44,303 bases of DNA from an uncultured Paenibacillaceae bacterium (GCA_946478845.1 CAMLDI010000024.1:1-44303); one strand, 5' to 3'. Shown: positions 27,333 through 35,284, counted from the first letter of the stretch. Numbers and translations: made by a program. The notes: generated by a model from the sequence alone, not told the origin.

Positions 27333-28569
27333 GTTGATTTCTCTCCCTTTCCGCATCAACTAAAACAGACCCTTTGATTTTCGTGCCGATGAGGGTTCCG
27401 ATTCCCGCTAACAGGGCAAAAACGATAAAGACGAAGAAAAAAGATGAGACCATAAAACCGTTTTTTTCAGGAGTATCAAGGATGGCCGTGAAAATAGGAA
27501 TACCTACGACGCCACCTATATTTCTACCGATTTGCACCATTCCTCCCATCGTTGCCCGCTGTGAGGGAAGGACGGCGTTTTGGCTAATCCCCATGAGTGT
27601 AGGCATAAGCATCCCAACTCCCAATCCAGAGACAAAAGTAAATAAACTTAAAAAAGTGTAGGATGGTGATATGCGGCTATAAACAGCAAGCAAGGCAAAC
27701 CCGATTACTGCCAGAAACCAGCTTCCTACGGTAATGGTCGCATAACAAAACCGCTTCATCCCTTTACCGGCAACAATGCCTCCAGTCCCCACCGCTAGGG
27801 TAAAGGGCAAGAGAAGTGTCCCACCTGCTAGAGTTGTCCCAAACAGGAGAAAACCATACAGGGGCAGGACCATGAACACCCCGTACATAAGACTTCCTAA
27901 CACAAAGAAACTACCTACAGAAAGAACCGCATTTCTATTTTTTAATAAGGAAGGTACCGGAGCCAATTTCCCCTCTGGTTCTTTTTGTACATCCGGACGA
28001 ATACCGACAAAAACTAGGAAGAAAGCAAAAACACCAAAAGGAAGAATGCTATAAAAAGACCACTGCCATCCAAAATGATCTGTGATCCACCCTCCCATTA
28101 AAGGACCCAGAATATTGGCCAAAACCTGTACTCCCGTGAGAATTCCCATCATTTTTCCCCGTTCCTCTACAGGAAAGAGATCAGAGGTCATGGCAATGGC
28201 AGCCGGGGCCAGGGCTCCAGCTCCTATACCTTGAATCAAGCGGTAAAAGACAAGGGAAGGAATGGATTCAGCACTTCCACATAAAAGGGTCCCAATGAGA
28301 AAGAGCACCAATCCTCCCAGATAGAAAGACTTTCTCCCATATCGATCAGTCAATCTGGAAAAAACAGGGATGGTGAGCGTGGAGGTAATCATGTAACCGG
28401 TAAACACCCAGCTGTACCATTCTTGCCCTCCCATTTCCTTGGTAACATCAGGAAGAACCGTGGAGAGGATGCTCTGCATCAAAACAGAAGAAACCATGCC
28501 GAAAAGAATCCCAGAAAAAGTCAGGAATTTTGTTCTATATTTCTGATCCTGGGATTGATCAGATTCCAT
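27325..28569 (-). CDS. MFS drug exporter
   Basis: 414 aa with about twelve TM helices. Motif A is visible in the loop after helix 2 (RLTDRYGRKSFYLGG), and an exporter-type motif C-like stretch lies near GVQVLANILGPLMGGWI. Like DHA-type proton antiporters it should expel small hydrophobic compounds; the substrate is unknown. It is encoded between tetR (11-bp overlap upstream) and the Rph-like gene (8-bp overlap downstream), so all three form one operon. Confidence 0.88.
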   Translation of the reverse strand: MESDQSQDQKYRTKFLTFSGILFGMVSSVLMQSILSTVLPDVTKEMGGQEWYSWVFTGYMITSTLTIPVFSRLTDRYGRKSFYLGGLVLFLIGTLLCGSAESIPSLVFYRLIQGIGAGALAPAAIAMTSDLFPVEERGKMMGILTGVQVLANILGPLMGGWITDHFGWQWSFYSILPFGVFAFFLVFVGIRPDVQKEPEGKLAPVPSLLKNRNAVLSVGSFFVLGSLMYGVFMVLPLYGFLLFGTTLAGGTLLLPFTLAVGTGGIVAGKGMKRFCYATITVGSWFLAVIGFALLAVYSRISPSYTFLSLFTFVSGLGVGMLMPTLMGISQNAVLPSQRATMGGMVQIGRNIGGVVGIPIFTAILDTPEKNGFMVSSFFFVFIVFALLAGIGTLIGTKIKGSVLVDAERERNQHV

Positions 28570-29167
28570 GGTTGAGCCCCTCCAATAAAATCTCCAGTTT
28601 TCCTTGTAACTCAGCTCCTAATGAACCCTCACCTGCTTCCCTTAGCCACTTAAATAAGGTAAAAAAGTACAGGGATACTAACAAGTCTGCTGCATAAGAT
28701 GGATCTACATTGGATCGAAACTCTCCCTTTATCTTGCCTTCAATGATAATTCCTTGGAACATAAGCTTTAACTTTTCCTGGTTTTGTTGCTCTGCTTCCA
28801 TTTCTGGATTTTGGATGATGGGAACCATTTGGCTCATCACTAGACGGGTAATTTCTTTGCTTTCTGTATTCATCTGACTTAACACAGCAAATACGGCAAA
28901 TAATTGATCTTTACTAGTGGCAGCGGTTTGCAAGCTTTCCGACAATACCTCTTCCATATTGTTCAACCGCTGTTCCCCCAGGTAGATTAAGATTGCATTC
29001 TTGGTAGGGAAATGGGTAAAGAAGGTTCCTTTTGCCACATCGGCTTTATCTACAATCTCCTGTACCGTGGTTTCTACAAATCCTTTTTCTAAAAATAGAG
29101 AGAGCGCCGCATTAAAAATTTTTTCCTTGGTGATGAGTTTTCGTTTTTCGTAACGATTCTGAGTCAA
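28559..29167 (-). CDS. TetR/AcrR-family repressor
   Basis: 202 aa. N-terminal TetR helix-turn-helix (KEKIFNAALSLFLEKGF, then TTVQEIVDKADVAKGTFFTHF, residues about 14-55). The C-terminal helical ligand domain has low similarity to anything I know. The start is TTG 29167, with AAGGAGG ten bases upstream. First gene of the tetR-MFS-Rph-like operon. The 42-bp palindrome in front of it is its likely operator, implying autoregulation and induction by the exported or modified compound. Confidence 0.9.
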   Translation of the reverse strand: MTQNRYEKRKLITKEKIFNAALSLFLEKGFVETTVQEIVDKADVAKGTFFTHFPTKNAILIYLGEQRLNNMEEVLSESLQTAATSKDQLFAVFAVLSQMNTESKEITRLVMSQMVPIIQNPEMEAEQQNQEKLKLMFQGIIIEGKIKGEFRSNVDPSYAADLLVSLYFFTLFKWLREAGEGSLGAELQGKLEILLEGLNHGI

Positions 29168-29188
29168 TGGTGTTAAACCTCCTTATAA

Positions 29189-29230
29189 GTAAAATGACCA
29201 TGGTACAATATTGTACTATGGTCATTTTAC
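29189..29230. promoter_or_regulatory. 42-bp operator palindrome for the TetR-type repressor
   Basis: Two 20-bp arms around a central TA at 29209-29210, with one mismatch (ATGACCATGGTACAA against ATGACCATAGTACAA). It lies 22 bp upstream of the tetR start and overlaps the -10 element of its promoter. Confidence 0.8.
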
Positions 29231-29252
29231 TGCTGGTTCAGAGGGAAAGCAA
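29224..29252 (-). promoter_or_regulatory. Promoter of the tetR-MFS-Rph operon
   Basis: On the minus strand, TTGCTT (29252-29247), 17-bp spacer, TAAAAT (29229-29224). The -10 box lies in the outer edge of the palindrome, so bound repressor would block initiation. Confidence 0.6.
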
Positions 29253-29320
29253 GGGGATGGCATAAAAAACTATCCAGGTTAAAAAGATTCCTCCCGAATT
29301 AAGGGTAAATCTGTGACAAC

Positions 29321-29346
29321 AAAAAAAGCCTTGAATATCAAGGCTT
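29321..29346 (-). terminator. Terminator of tRNA cluster 2
   Basis: AAAGCCTTGA, loop TAT, TCAAGGCTTTTTTT on the minus strand, 15 bp after the tRNA-Val gene. Confidence 0.85.
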
Positions 29347-29360
29347 TACGTTCATTTTTA

Positions 29361-29437
<77 letters not shown>

Positions 29438-29448
29438 ATTTTATGATA

Positions 29449-29534
29449 TGGTGCGGTCGGCGAGACTCGAACTCGCACGATCAAGAATCACTACCCCCTC
29501 AAGATAGCGTGTCTGCCAATTCCACCACGACCGC
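29449..29534 (-). tRNA. tRNA-Leu (GAG)
   Basis: 86 nt with a long variable arm and encoded CCA. Acceptor GCGGTCG/CGACCGC. Anticodon arm CTATC-TTGAGGG-GGTAG, anticodon GAG. Confidence 0.93.
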
Positions 29535-29551
29535 TAGCTACAAAAAAACTA

Positions 29552-29626
29552 TGGAGGGAGCACCCGGATTCGAACCGGGGGATAAAGGTTTTGCAGACCT
29601 GTGCCTTACCACTTGGCTATGCTCCC
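29552..29626 (-). tRNA. tRNA-Cys (GCA)
   Basis: 75 nt with encoded CCA and discriminator T. Acceptor GGGAGCA/TGCTCCC. Anticodon loop CTGCAAA, anticodon GCA. Confidence 0.95.
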
Positions 29627-29702
29627 ATTAACTAAAAATATGGCGACATTTATTATTTTAAAATGTCCTATTTAATTAGTCAAGATAATTATCCTGACCA
29701 CT

Positions 29703-29909
29703 TTATACCTCTTTATTTCTTTTTTCATTACCCTTTAAAACAAATATTTCTCTAATAAATGCACCTACAGCCATAGATAAAACAATGATAACAAAAGTAT
29801 TTAGCCCTCTTACAAATTTATAAGGACTAAAAACTACAGTAACCCCATCTAATACAATAATTATAGTGAAAATAAACGAAAATATAATTAAGCGCTTTTG
29901 TTCAGTCAT
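29703..29909 (-). CDS. Small two-TM membrane protein
   Basis: 68 aa. TM helices at about 7-28 and 36-54, then a short basic tail. AGGGGATTGG lies before ATG 29909. No family recognised. It is separated by 16 bp from the exported hypothetical gene upstream, so probably co-transcribed. Confidence 0.5.
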   Translation of the reverse strand: MTEQKRLIIFSFIFTIIIVLDGVTVVFSPYKFVRGLNTFVIIVLSMAVGAFIREIFVLKGNEKRNKEV

Positions 29910-29925
29910 TTAATCCAATCCCCTA

Positions 29926-30393
29926 TTAATCGAACATGGAAAACAGATTATTTGTTTCCATATACATTTCTTCTATATATTGATTTCCGTCTTTCCCAGT
30001 CCAGGTAATTCGCACAAATTTTTTCCTTATTTCTTCGAATGGCTCCTGGTTTTCCTTTCCATAACCACCTCCACCCATTGAAATCGTTTCCGTACGAATC
30101 TGATGTTGGGCTCCTGATGCATAAGGTTGTTCATCTGACGCTTTATGAAAAATTTGATAACTAATCTTTGTAGGATATCTTTCATAATCACCAATATATG
30201 AAATCTTTCCACCACCTGATTCCCTTTTCTCAGGAGTAACAATGATTTTATAATCTGAAATTCTCCAGCTTTGGGACTCTCCATTCAGTGATAAATAATA
30301 ATAGTATTCTTTCTTCGTTTCAGAATTAAAATACAACATCATAAATAAAATTGATGTTACTGCTAAAAGTATAATCACTATATTTTTTATCAT
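29926..30393 (-). CDS. Exported hypothetical protein
   Basis: 155 aa. N-terminal signal or anchor (IKNIVIILLAVTSILFMMLYF), then a beta-rich domain with the Gly-run SMGGGGYGK and the ending KFVRITWTGKDGNQYIEEMYM. Not recognised. The next gene (29703-29909) follows after 16 bp. Confidence 0.5.
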   Translation of the reverse strand: MIKNIVIILLAVTSILFMMLYFNSETKKEYYYYLSLNGESQSWRISDYKIIVTPEKRESGGGKISYIGDYERYPTKISYQIFHKASDEQPYASGAQHQIRTETISMGGGGYGKENQEPFEEIRKKFVRITWTGKDGNQYIEEMYMETNNLFSMFD

Positions 30394-30501
30394 AGAAAGC
30401 GCCTCAATATCTGTTTACTATTCTTTCTCCATTTCCCCTTTCACATTGACTTTCCTTTATATAAATATGGCAAATTAAGCAACTCCTATTGAACAAAAAT
30501 G

Positions 30502-30545
30502 AAAAACCGTAATGAATAAATATTGACGTTCATTACGGCTTTTTA
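30502..30545 (-). terminator. Terminator of the BclA-like gene
   Basis: On the minus strand, CCGTAATGAA, loop of 12, TTCATTACGG, then TTTTTC. Confidence 0.8.
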
Positions 30546-30583
30546 TATAGCTTTCCGCTTCCTTTAAGCCCCTTTAAAAAATT

Positions 30584-31738
30584 TTAATTAATTCTTTCGA
30601 TTAAAAATGTGGCTGCATGAGTATTCGGAGTGGAGGAATTAATATCTGGGACATTTCCAATTGTAGTTGTTATGTGATCATTTATGTTTTTTAGTTGAAT
30701 TACTGTACCTCCTGTTGGAATTCTCAAAATTGCATCACCAAACAGTGGACTATAATTCATCCCTAAAGAAGAAAACCCAAAAGTACCAGCTGTATAAAGG
30801 ACAGAGTTTTTTTCATCAACAAGCCCAAAGAGAGCAGGCCCTACGGATTTAACTCCAATTATAAATGAAAAGTGATAAGTCCCTTCACTTTGAATAATAA
30901 TAGAATCATTTTTCATTGGCATCAGTTCGATCCCATCAGAGGAAAGTGAAGGACCATTAAAAGAGATAGCCTCCTGTCCCATATGGCCTATTTGTTGGTC
31001 ACTAGACCCACTAGTGAAGTATGCATATTGTCGTATGGAGTGAATGTACTCAATACGTTGCTTAAGCTCTTCAACTTCTTCTTTTACATTAGAATACGCC
31101 TCGTTTAGGTTTACTTGTAAGTTACTTATTTCATTCTTAATGGTTTCCTCCATTGATTTTGCTCTTTCCACTTCAGCATTAATATTTGTTTGTAAAAACT
31201 CTTCAGCTTTTTTTGCTCTTTCTGTTTCATCGTTCAGACTTAAAATATGTTGATCTATTTTTTTCTCTATGTTCGTATTAGCAGCCTTTGCATTTTCCAC
31301 TTGCACCTCAATCAATTTCTTTAAATTCATTTCTGCTTCCTGTGCTCTCGTTATTTCATTATTTAAAGAGAGGATAATTATATTTGCTTCCGTAGTGACA
31401 GTATTTATTTCTGTTGTAAGTACCGTAACCTTCGCGACCAAAGTTTTCTCCTCAGTGGTTGCTCGATCTATTTCTTGTTGCAGTAAGTTTTGTAGGTTTG
31501 AAATATCTACATGGGCTGAATCTATTTTTTCATTGATTGCCATCTGAAAACCATTATTAAGTGGGACCCAATCAGTTCCATTATCTAAATAAATCAATTC
31601 CTTACCCGGAGTTGTGACTAAAAATAATCTGCCTTTCGTTGAAGGATCAGGTCGTAAATTATCCATAGAGTCTTTGGATCCCACACGCATAGAACTAATC
31701 CCGCCCCCGTTTTTTACAAATGGAAAGTTCAATTGCAT
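30584..31738 (-). CDS. Coiled-coil fibre protein with BclA/C1q-like C-terminal domain
   Basis: 384 aa without signal peptide. Residues 1-65 form a small head (GRLFLVTTPGKELIYLDNGTDW) like the attachment ends of phage fibre proteins. Residues about 70-235 are a long coiled coil with a recurring E-x-x-RA-x-x-x-E unit (EIDRATTEE, EITRAQEAE, ETERAKKAE, EVERAKSME). Residues about 240-384 resemble the trimeric C1q/TNF-like domain at the tip of exosporium protein BclA: GQEAISFNGP, EGTYHFSFIIGV, ALFGLVDEKNSVLY, and RIPTGGTVIQLKNI. In place of a collagen-like stalk it has a coiled coil. It is probably a trimeric spore-surface or fibre protein, but this is inference. GGGAGG precedes ATG 31738. Confidence 0.7.
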   Translation of the reverse strand: MQLNFPFVKNGGGISSMRVGSKDSMDNLRPDPSTKGRLFLVTTPGKELIYLDNGTDWVPLNNGFQMAINEKIDSAHVDISNLQNLLQQEIDRATTEEKTLVAKVTVLTTEINTVTTEANIIILSLNNEITRAQEAEMNLKKLIEVQVENAKAANTNIEKKIDQHILSLNDETERAKKAEEFLQTNINAEVERAKSMEETIKNEISNLQVNLNEAYSNVKEEVEELKQRIEYIHSIRQYAYFTSGSSDQQIGHMGQEAISFNGPSLSSDGIELMPMKNDSIIIQSEGTYHFSFIIGVKSVGPALFGLVDEKNSVLYTAGTFGFSSLGMNYSPLFGDAILRIPTGGTVIQLKNINDHITTTIGNVPDINSSTPNTHAATFLIERIN

Positions 31739-31828
31739 TTTTCAACCTCCCTTGATACCTACTAAATCAATCCTATGTAGAAAGAAGGTTGGCTTAAGAC
31801 TGTTTTATACCGATGTTTTTTAAAACAT

Positions 31829-31857
31829 TTGATATTTTAAAACAAAGTGTATATAAT
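31829..31857 (+). promoter_or_regulatory. Sigma-A promoter of the GntR-ABC operon
   Basis: TTGATA (31829-31834), 17-bp spacer, TATAAT (31852-31857): near consensus. Confidence 0.8.
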
Positions 31858-31868
31858 GAACATATACA
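31848..31868. promoter_or_regulatory. GntR-type operator overlapping the -10 box
   Basis: Inverted repeat TGTATAT (31848-31854), 7-bp spacer, ATATACA (31862-31868). It covers the -10 element and start site, as expected for an autoregulating YtrA-subfamily repressor. Confidence 0.6.
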
Positions 31869-31891
31869 GTATAAACGATAAGGGATGGAAA

Positions 31892-32266
31892 ATGGATATT
31901 ATCATTTTAAATTCATCAAATTTACCTATTTATCTTCAAATTAAGAACCAAATTATTGAGCAAATCTTAAAAGGTGAACTGGAAGAAGGAACCAAACTGC
32001 CATCAATAAGGCAACTGGCTAAAGAATTAAAAATAAGTGTCATTACTACAAAAAGGGCCTATGAAGAACTAGAAAATGAGGGATACATCGATACGGTTCT
32101 GGGGAAAGGATCCTTTGTATCCCTGAAAGAAAAAGACATTTTAAAACAAAAACAATTAGAAACCATCTCAAATCAATTAAAACAAATTACAAAAGATGCC
32201 CAAAAATATGGCATTTCATTGGAACAATTAATCCATTTGATTAAGGAATGGTACAAGGAGGGTTAA
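31892..32266 (+). CDS. GntR-family (YtrA-type) transcriptional repressor
   Basis: 124 aa. Winged helix of the GntR family (PIYLQIKNQIIEQILKGELEEGTKLPSIRQLAKEL, then TTKRAYEELENEGYI, residues about 10-72) with only a short C-terminal helix pair, the size of the YtrA/YhcF subfamily. That subfamily regularly controls ABC transporters next to it, as here. ATG 31892 follows GGGATGG closely. The upstream in-frame start would put coding sequence over the operator. Its gene end overlaps the ribosome binding site of the ATPase gene. Confidence 0.88.
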   Translation: MDIIILNSSNLPIYLQIKNQIIEQILKGELEEGTKLPSIRQLAKELKISVITTKRAYEELENEGYIDTVLGKGSFVSLKEKDILKQKQLETISNQLKQITKDAQKYGISLEQLIHLIKEWYKEG

Positions 32267-32268
32267 AA

Positions 32269-33144
32269 ATGGAGAACATTTTAGAAATAGATTCTTTAAA
32301 TAAAGTATTTAAGGATTTTGCCTTACAAAATGTAAGCTTTTCAGTAAAAAAAGGCTTTATTATGGGTTTTATAGGCCCCAATGGTTCAGGAAAAAGTACA
32401 ACCATTCGCTGTATTATGGATTTAGTGCATATGGATAGCGGTTCAATAAAAATGTTTGGCCTCGATTATCACAAGAATATGCAAAGGTTAAAACAACGCA
32501 TTGGATTTGTCTATGACCAGGATGTCTTTTTTGATGAGTTAACCGTAGAAAAAAACAAACGAATCATTTCATCTTTCTATGACCAATGGGATGATGAAGC
32601 ATTTAACCGCTATATCAAAGACTTTGGCGTTCCTCTCAACAAACCTGTTAAGTCATTGTCTAAAGGAACGAAAATGAAGTTCGCTTTAGCCATTGCTTTA
32701 TCCCATCATGCAGAATTAATCATAATGGATGAACCTACCTCAGGGCTTGACCCGGTTTTTAGAAAAGAATTGCTGGATATATTGCTGGAGATTATACAGG
32801 ATGAAGATAAAGCAATTTTCTTTTCCACACATATAACAACGGATTTAGAACAGGTGGCTGATTACATTACTTTTATTTTTGATGGTAAAATCCTTTTTTC
32901 GAAAGAGACAGAGGCACTAATGGAAGATTTCGTTATTGTTAAAGGGGCAAAGAACAGCAAAGAAGAAGTGAAAGCCTGCCGCCCTCTCATAATCAAAGAA
33001 TCCTCTCTAGGTTTCGAGGCATTCATGAAAAAAGAGGATACCAATAAAATCAAATCAGGCTCTAATCTTAACATGGACCGTCCAACGTTGGAAGAAATCA
33101 TGTATTACTTGGTAAAATCCCAAAAGCAAATGGAAAGGAGATAA
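32269..33144 (+). CDS. ABC transporter ATP-binding protein
   Basis: 291 aa. Walker A GPNGSGKST (36-44), signature LSKGTKMKFALA, Walker B LIIMDEPTSGLDP and H-loop STHIT. The C-terminal extension of about 80 residues is typical of YtrB/BcrA-like export ATPases. AAGGAGGG (32256-32262) lies six bases before ATG 32269. Two bases separate its stop from the permease start. Confidence 0.93.
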   Translation: MENILEIDSLNKVFKDFALQNVSFSVKKGFIMGFIGPNGSGKSTTIRCIMDLVHMDSGSIKMFGLDYHKNMQRLKQRIGFVYDQDVFFDELTVEKNKRIISSFYDQWDDEAFNRYIKDFGVPLNKPVKSLSKGTKMKFALAIALSHHAELIIMDEPTSGLDPVFRKELLDILLEIIQDEDKAIFFSTHITTDLEQVADYITFIFDGKILFSKETEALMEDFVIVKGAKNSKEEVKACRPLIIKESSLGFEAFMKKEDTNKIKSGSNLNMDRPTLEEIMYYLVKSQKQMERR

Positions 33145-33146
33145 CC

Positions 33147-33803
33147 ATGCTTCATTTAGTATTAAAAGAATTTTACGTTCAAAGAAAAATAGCTTATTTT
33201 GTCCCCCTTTTTCTATTGCCTTATTTTCTTACATTAGGAAAAGAAATCCCTAATCAAAGTTACTGGATGCAAGTATTTTTCTACAGTATGAGTATTGGGT
33301 TCATCGCCTATTTAATAACAACCTATTCAAATTTTAATACAAATGAAGGTGAAAAAAATCAGAATCGGCTTTTGCTCAGCTTGCCCGTAAACAGACAAAC
33401 AGTGATTAATGCGAAATACATTATGATTAGTGCATGGTGGCTTATCGCTTATATTGCTTATGTTGCTATTAAAATTCTTTTAAATATCCTGTTTGATTTT
33501 CAATTGACTACTTTAATTGATTACAGAGTCCTGGTGGGTTCCCTTTGTTTTACTTATTTGTTGGTCTCTCTTTTCTACCCACTCCATTTCAAATTCGGAT
33601 TTCGTGTTGCCAGTTTAATTGGAGTCGGTGCATTTTTCCTGATTACCAGTAGTTTAGGAAAACTGCTGCCAACCAATAAAAATTCAACCGTTGTTTCTAT
33701 AATAATGGAACATCCTATTGTTTCTTTTGCAATCATTACTCTTGTTATTGTTTTAATCTCTTATTCCCTTTCCCTACGGATTTTCACAAAAAGGGATTTT
33801 TAG
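33147..33803 (+). CDS. ABC-2-type transporter permease
   Basis: 218 aa with six TM helices (about 17-30, 41-60, 92-110, 122-145, 153-172, 190-212). It has the EGEKNQNRLLLSLPVNRQTVI loop characteristic of the small ABC2_membrane_5 permeases that pair with YtrA-type operons. GGAAAGGAG precedes ATG 33147. The substrate is unknown; relatives respond to cell-wall-active compounds. Confidence 0.88.
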   Translation: MLHLVLKEFYVQRKIAYFVPLFLLPYFLTLGKEIPNQSYWMQVFFYSMSIGFIAYLITTYSNFNTNEGEKNQNRLLLSLPVNRQTVINAKYIMISAWWLIAYIAYVAIKILLNILFDFQLTTLIDYRVLVGSLCFTYLLVSLFYPLHFKFGFRVASLIGVGAFFLITSSLGKLLPTNKNSTVVSIIMEHPIVSFAIITLVIVLISYSLSLRIFTKRDF

Positions 33804-33818
33804 TCTTAGGTCTAAGTC

Positions 33819-33977
33819 ATGAAGAAGCAACATAACCAAATTTTTTCATTTATTATGGCTCTCATTTTTACTCTGGTTGCCGCAATACAATTCACAATAG
33901 ATAAAAGTTCTTTAGCAGTATTTCCTTTGGCCTGTTCCATCTTCTTTTTCTATAAAAGCACTAAAGATAAGAAATAA
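33819..33977 (+). CDS. 52-aa two-TM protein at the end of the ABC operon
   Basis: Short reading frame 15 bp after the permease stop, followed by a terminator. Two TM helices (FSFIMALIFTLVAAIQF and LAVFPLACSIFFFY) and a Lys-rich C-terminus. The ribosome binding site is poor (TTAGG), so translation may be coupled to the permease. No family recognised. Confidence 0.45.
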   Translation: MKKQHNQIFSFIMALIFTLVAAIQFTIDKSSLAVFPLACSIFFFYKSTKDKK

Positions 33978-33982
33978 GAAAA

Positions 33983-34012
33983 GGTTCTCACATGTTTGTG
34001 AGAACCATCTAT
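33983..34012 (+). terminator. Terminator of the GntR-ABC operon
   Basis: GGTTCTCACA, loop TGTT, TGTGAGAACC, then ATCTATATTT. It lies 15 bp before the attachment site. Confidence 0.75.
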
Positions 34013-34021
34013 ATTTCGTAA

Positions 34022-34066
34022 TGGTCGGAACGACAGGATTTGAACCTGCGACCTCACCCACCCCAA
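34022..34066 (-). other. attL: displaced 3' half of tRNA-Pro (GGG)
   Basis: On the minus strand these 45 nt read from the anticodon loop (TTGGGGT) through the anticodon 3' stem GGGTG, the T arm GCAGG-TTCAAAT-CCTGT and acceptor CGTTCCG to A-CCA. Bases further right (34067 on) do not continue as a tRNA 5' half. This is the footprint of integration at the anticodon loop, with the functional copy rebuilt at the other end. Confidence 0.8.
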
Positions 34067-34123
34067 TATGACCCTTAAAGAAATATTGATATATATGGGT
34101 TTATCGCCATCAAATCACCTTTA

Positions 34124-34187
34124 ACCACTTCCTACTGCCTGTGGACAATTTTCATTATAAAGTGGTCAGGAAAATTATGCAAGTGGT
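34124..34187. repeat. Three AAGTGGT heptamers next to attL
   Basis: ACCACTT at 34124-34130 (inverted), AAGTGGT at 34160-34166 and 34181-34187, the latter two 21 bp apart. They are possible arm-type integrase or excisionase binding sites between attL and the first gene. Confidence 0.35.
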
Positions 34188-34189
34188 TT

Positions 34190-34774
34190 TTAAACTCGAC
34201 TACATTCTAATTCAATTAATCCAACTTTTATTTTATTTATCCCTGTTATCTTCCAATCAATTCCTGCTAAATTAAATGTTTTATTTATCGTATATTTTTG
34301 TGTATCAACATTATCCTGAACAGTTACAGTTATCTTTCCTTCAAGAATATTAATGGCTCCACCACTTGTAAATGACAATAAAATATTATCTACGATAGCA
34401 TAAGAATCTGTATATATTGGAGTTGATTCACCGTATATAGGTCTGCCTAAACTGTCATATCCAGTGATTGTTCCTTGTTGCGTTCCAGTTTGAACATGTA
34501 AAAGGAAATTACACTTTCTCATAATACCCTTATATTTTGTGTATCGTTGTCCATTAACTTCTGAAATAATTAACCAATTTGAATTATTGTAAGTGATTAA
34601 ATCACCACGTTTTATTTCAGTTATGGATGTAATATTTTTATCATCATACTTTTTATTTAAATCTGTATTAGTGATTAAAACCCGTCCATTTACACCATTC
34701 AATAAAATATCCTGCCCCATTTGATCGAGCAGGAATTGAAAATCATCTGTATTAGATTGAAATAAATTAAACAA
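34190..34774 (-). CDS. Phage structural protein candidate (head-closure-like)
   Basis: 194 aa, beta-rich. It starts FNLFQSNTDDFQFLLDQMGQDILLNG and includes LITNTDLNKKYDD, IKRGDLITYNNSNWLIISEVNGQRY and a C-terminal Ig-like beta region (KITVTVQDN...WKITGINKIKVGLIELE). I recall similar 190-residue proteins in the head/connector region of Bacillus prophages. Exact function is unproven. TTG 34774 is the start, behind AAAGGAGG. Upstream CTAAGTT/AACTTAG forms a hairpin just before the binding site. Last gene before attL. Confidence 0.5.
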   Translation of the reverse strand: MFNLFQSNTDDFQFLLDQMGQDILLNGVNGRVLITNTDLNKKYDDKNITSITEIKRGDLITYNNSNWLIISEVNGQRYTKYKGIMRKCNFLLHVQTGTQQGTITGYDSLGRPIYGESTPIYTDSYAIVDNILLSFTSGGAINILEGKITVTVQDNVDTQKYTINKTFNLAGIDWKITGINKIKVGLIELECSRV

Positions 34775-34927
34775 ATTTAGTACCCTCCTTTCACGTCCTA
34801 AGTTTAACTTAGTACGATTTTCGTATGAAGAAACAAACAACGAATATCGTCACCTGTTAAAAGGGAACAATGAATCATCTCCACCCTTCATACTATGAAT
34901 ACCCTTTAGGACAAATTTGTCTAAAAG

Positions 34928-35272
34928 TTATTCACTAAACAAATTAAAAAAGTTGCTATTCTGTGAAACATCATAATCATTTTTCATTTTCCGAATTTTT
35001 CTTTCTAATCCATCAATCCTGGCTAAAAGATTCTCATGAAATTTAGAAACTGAAATATCATCTTGCTTGTAATCTTTCATTGTCGATGGATTGTTAGCGA
35101 TTGATTCAAGAATAGATAAAGCAGTTTCATAAATTTTAATTGTGATTTGTTTATCATTCGGATTATATGTATCAGTTGGTTGCAGTCCGTTTTCTTGTAA
35201 ATAAACATTGGACTCATCGGCTGTAAGAGTGATTCCCTTGATTTCCATTAATAATCGGTCAGAGTTAAGCAT
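34928..35272 (-). CDS. Phage head-tail connector candidate
   Basis: 114 aa, mostly helical: NSDRLLMEIKGITLTADESNVYLQENGL, then ITIKIYETALSILESIANN and a C-terminal coiled coil. The size, the helical layout and the position two genes after the portal region suggest a gp6/gp15-like connector, without a decisive motif. AGGAGGTG precedes ATG 35272, and a terminator-like hairpin lies just before that site. Confidence 0.45.
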   Translation of the reverse strand: MLNSDRLLMEIKGITLTADESNVYLQENGLQPTDTYNPNDKQITIKIYETALSILESIANNPSTMKDYKQDDISVSKFHENLLARIDGLERKIRKMKNDYDVSQNSNFFNLFSE

Positions 35273-35284
35273 TTAAACACCTCC

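Noticed and set aside
29443..29631. Plus-strand reading frame across the tRNA-Leu and tRNA-Cys genes
   Set aside because: Artefact of tRNA sequence; both tRNAs fold fully on the other strand.
34022..34100. A complete functional tRNA-Pro at the element boundary
   Set aside because: Only the 3' half from the anticodon loop is present; the bases to the right do not form a D arm or acceptor 5' strand.
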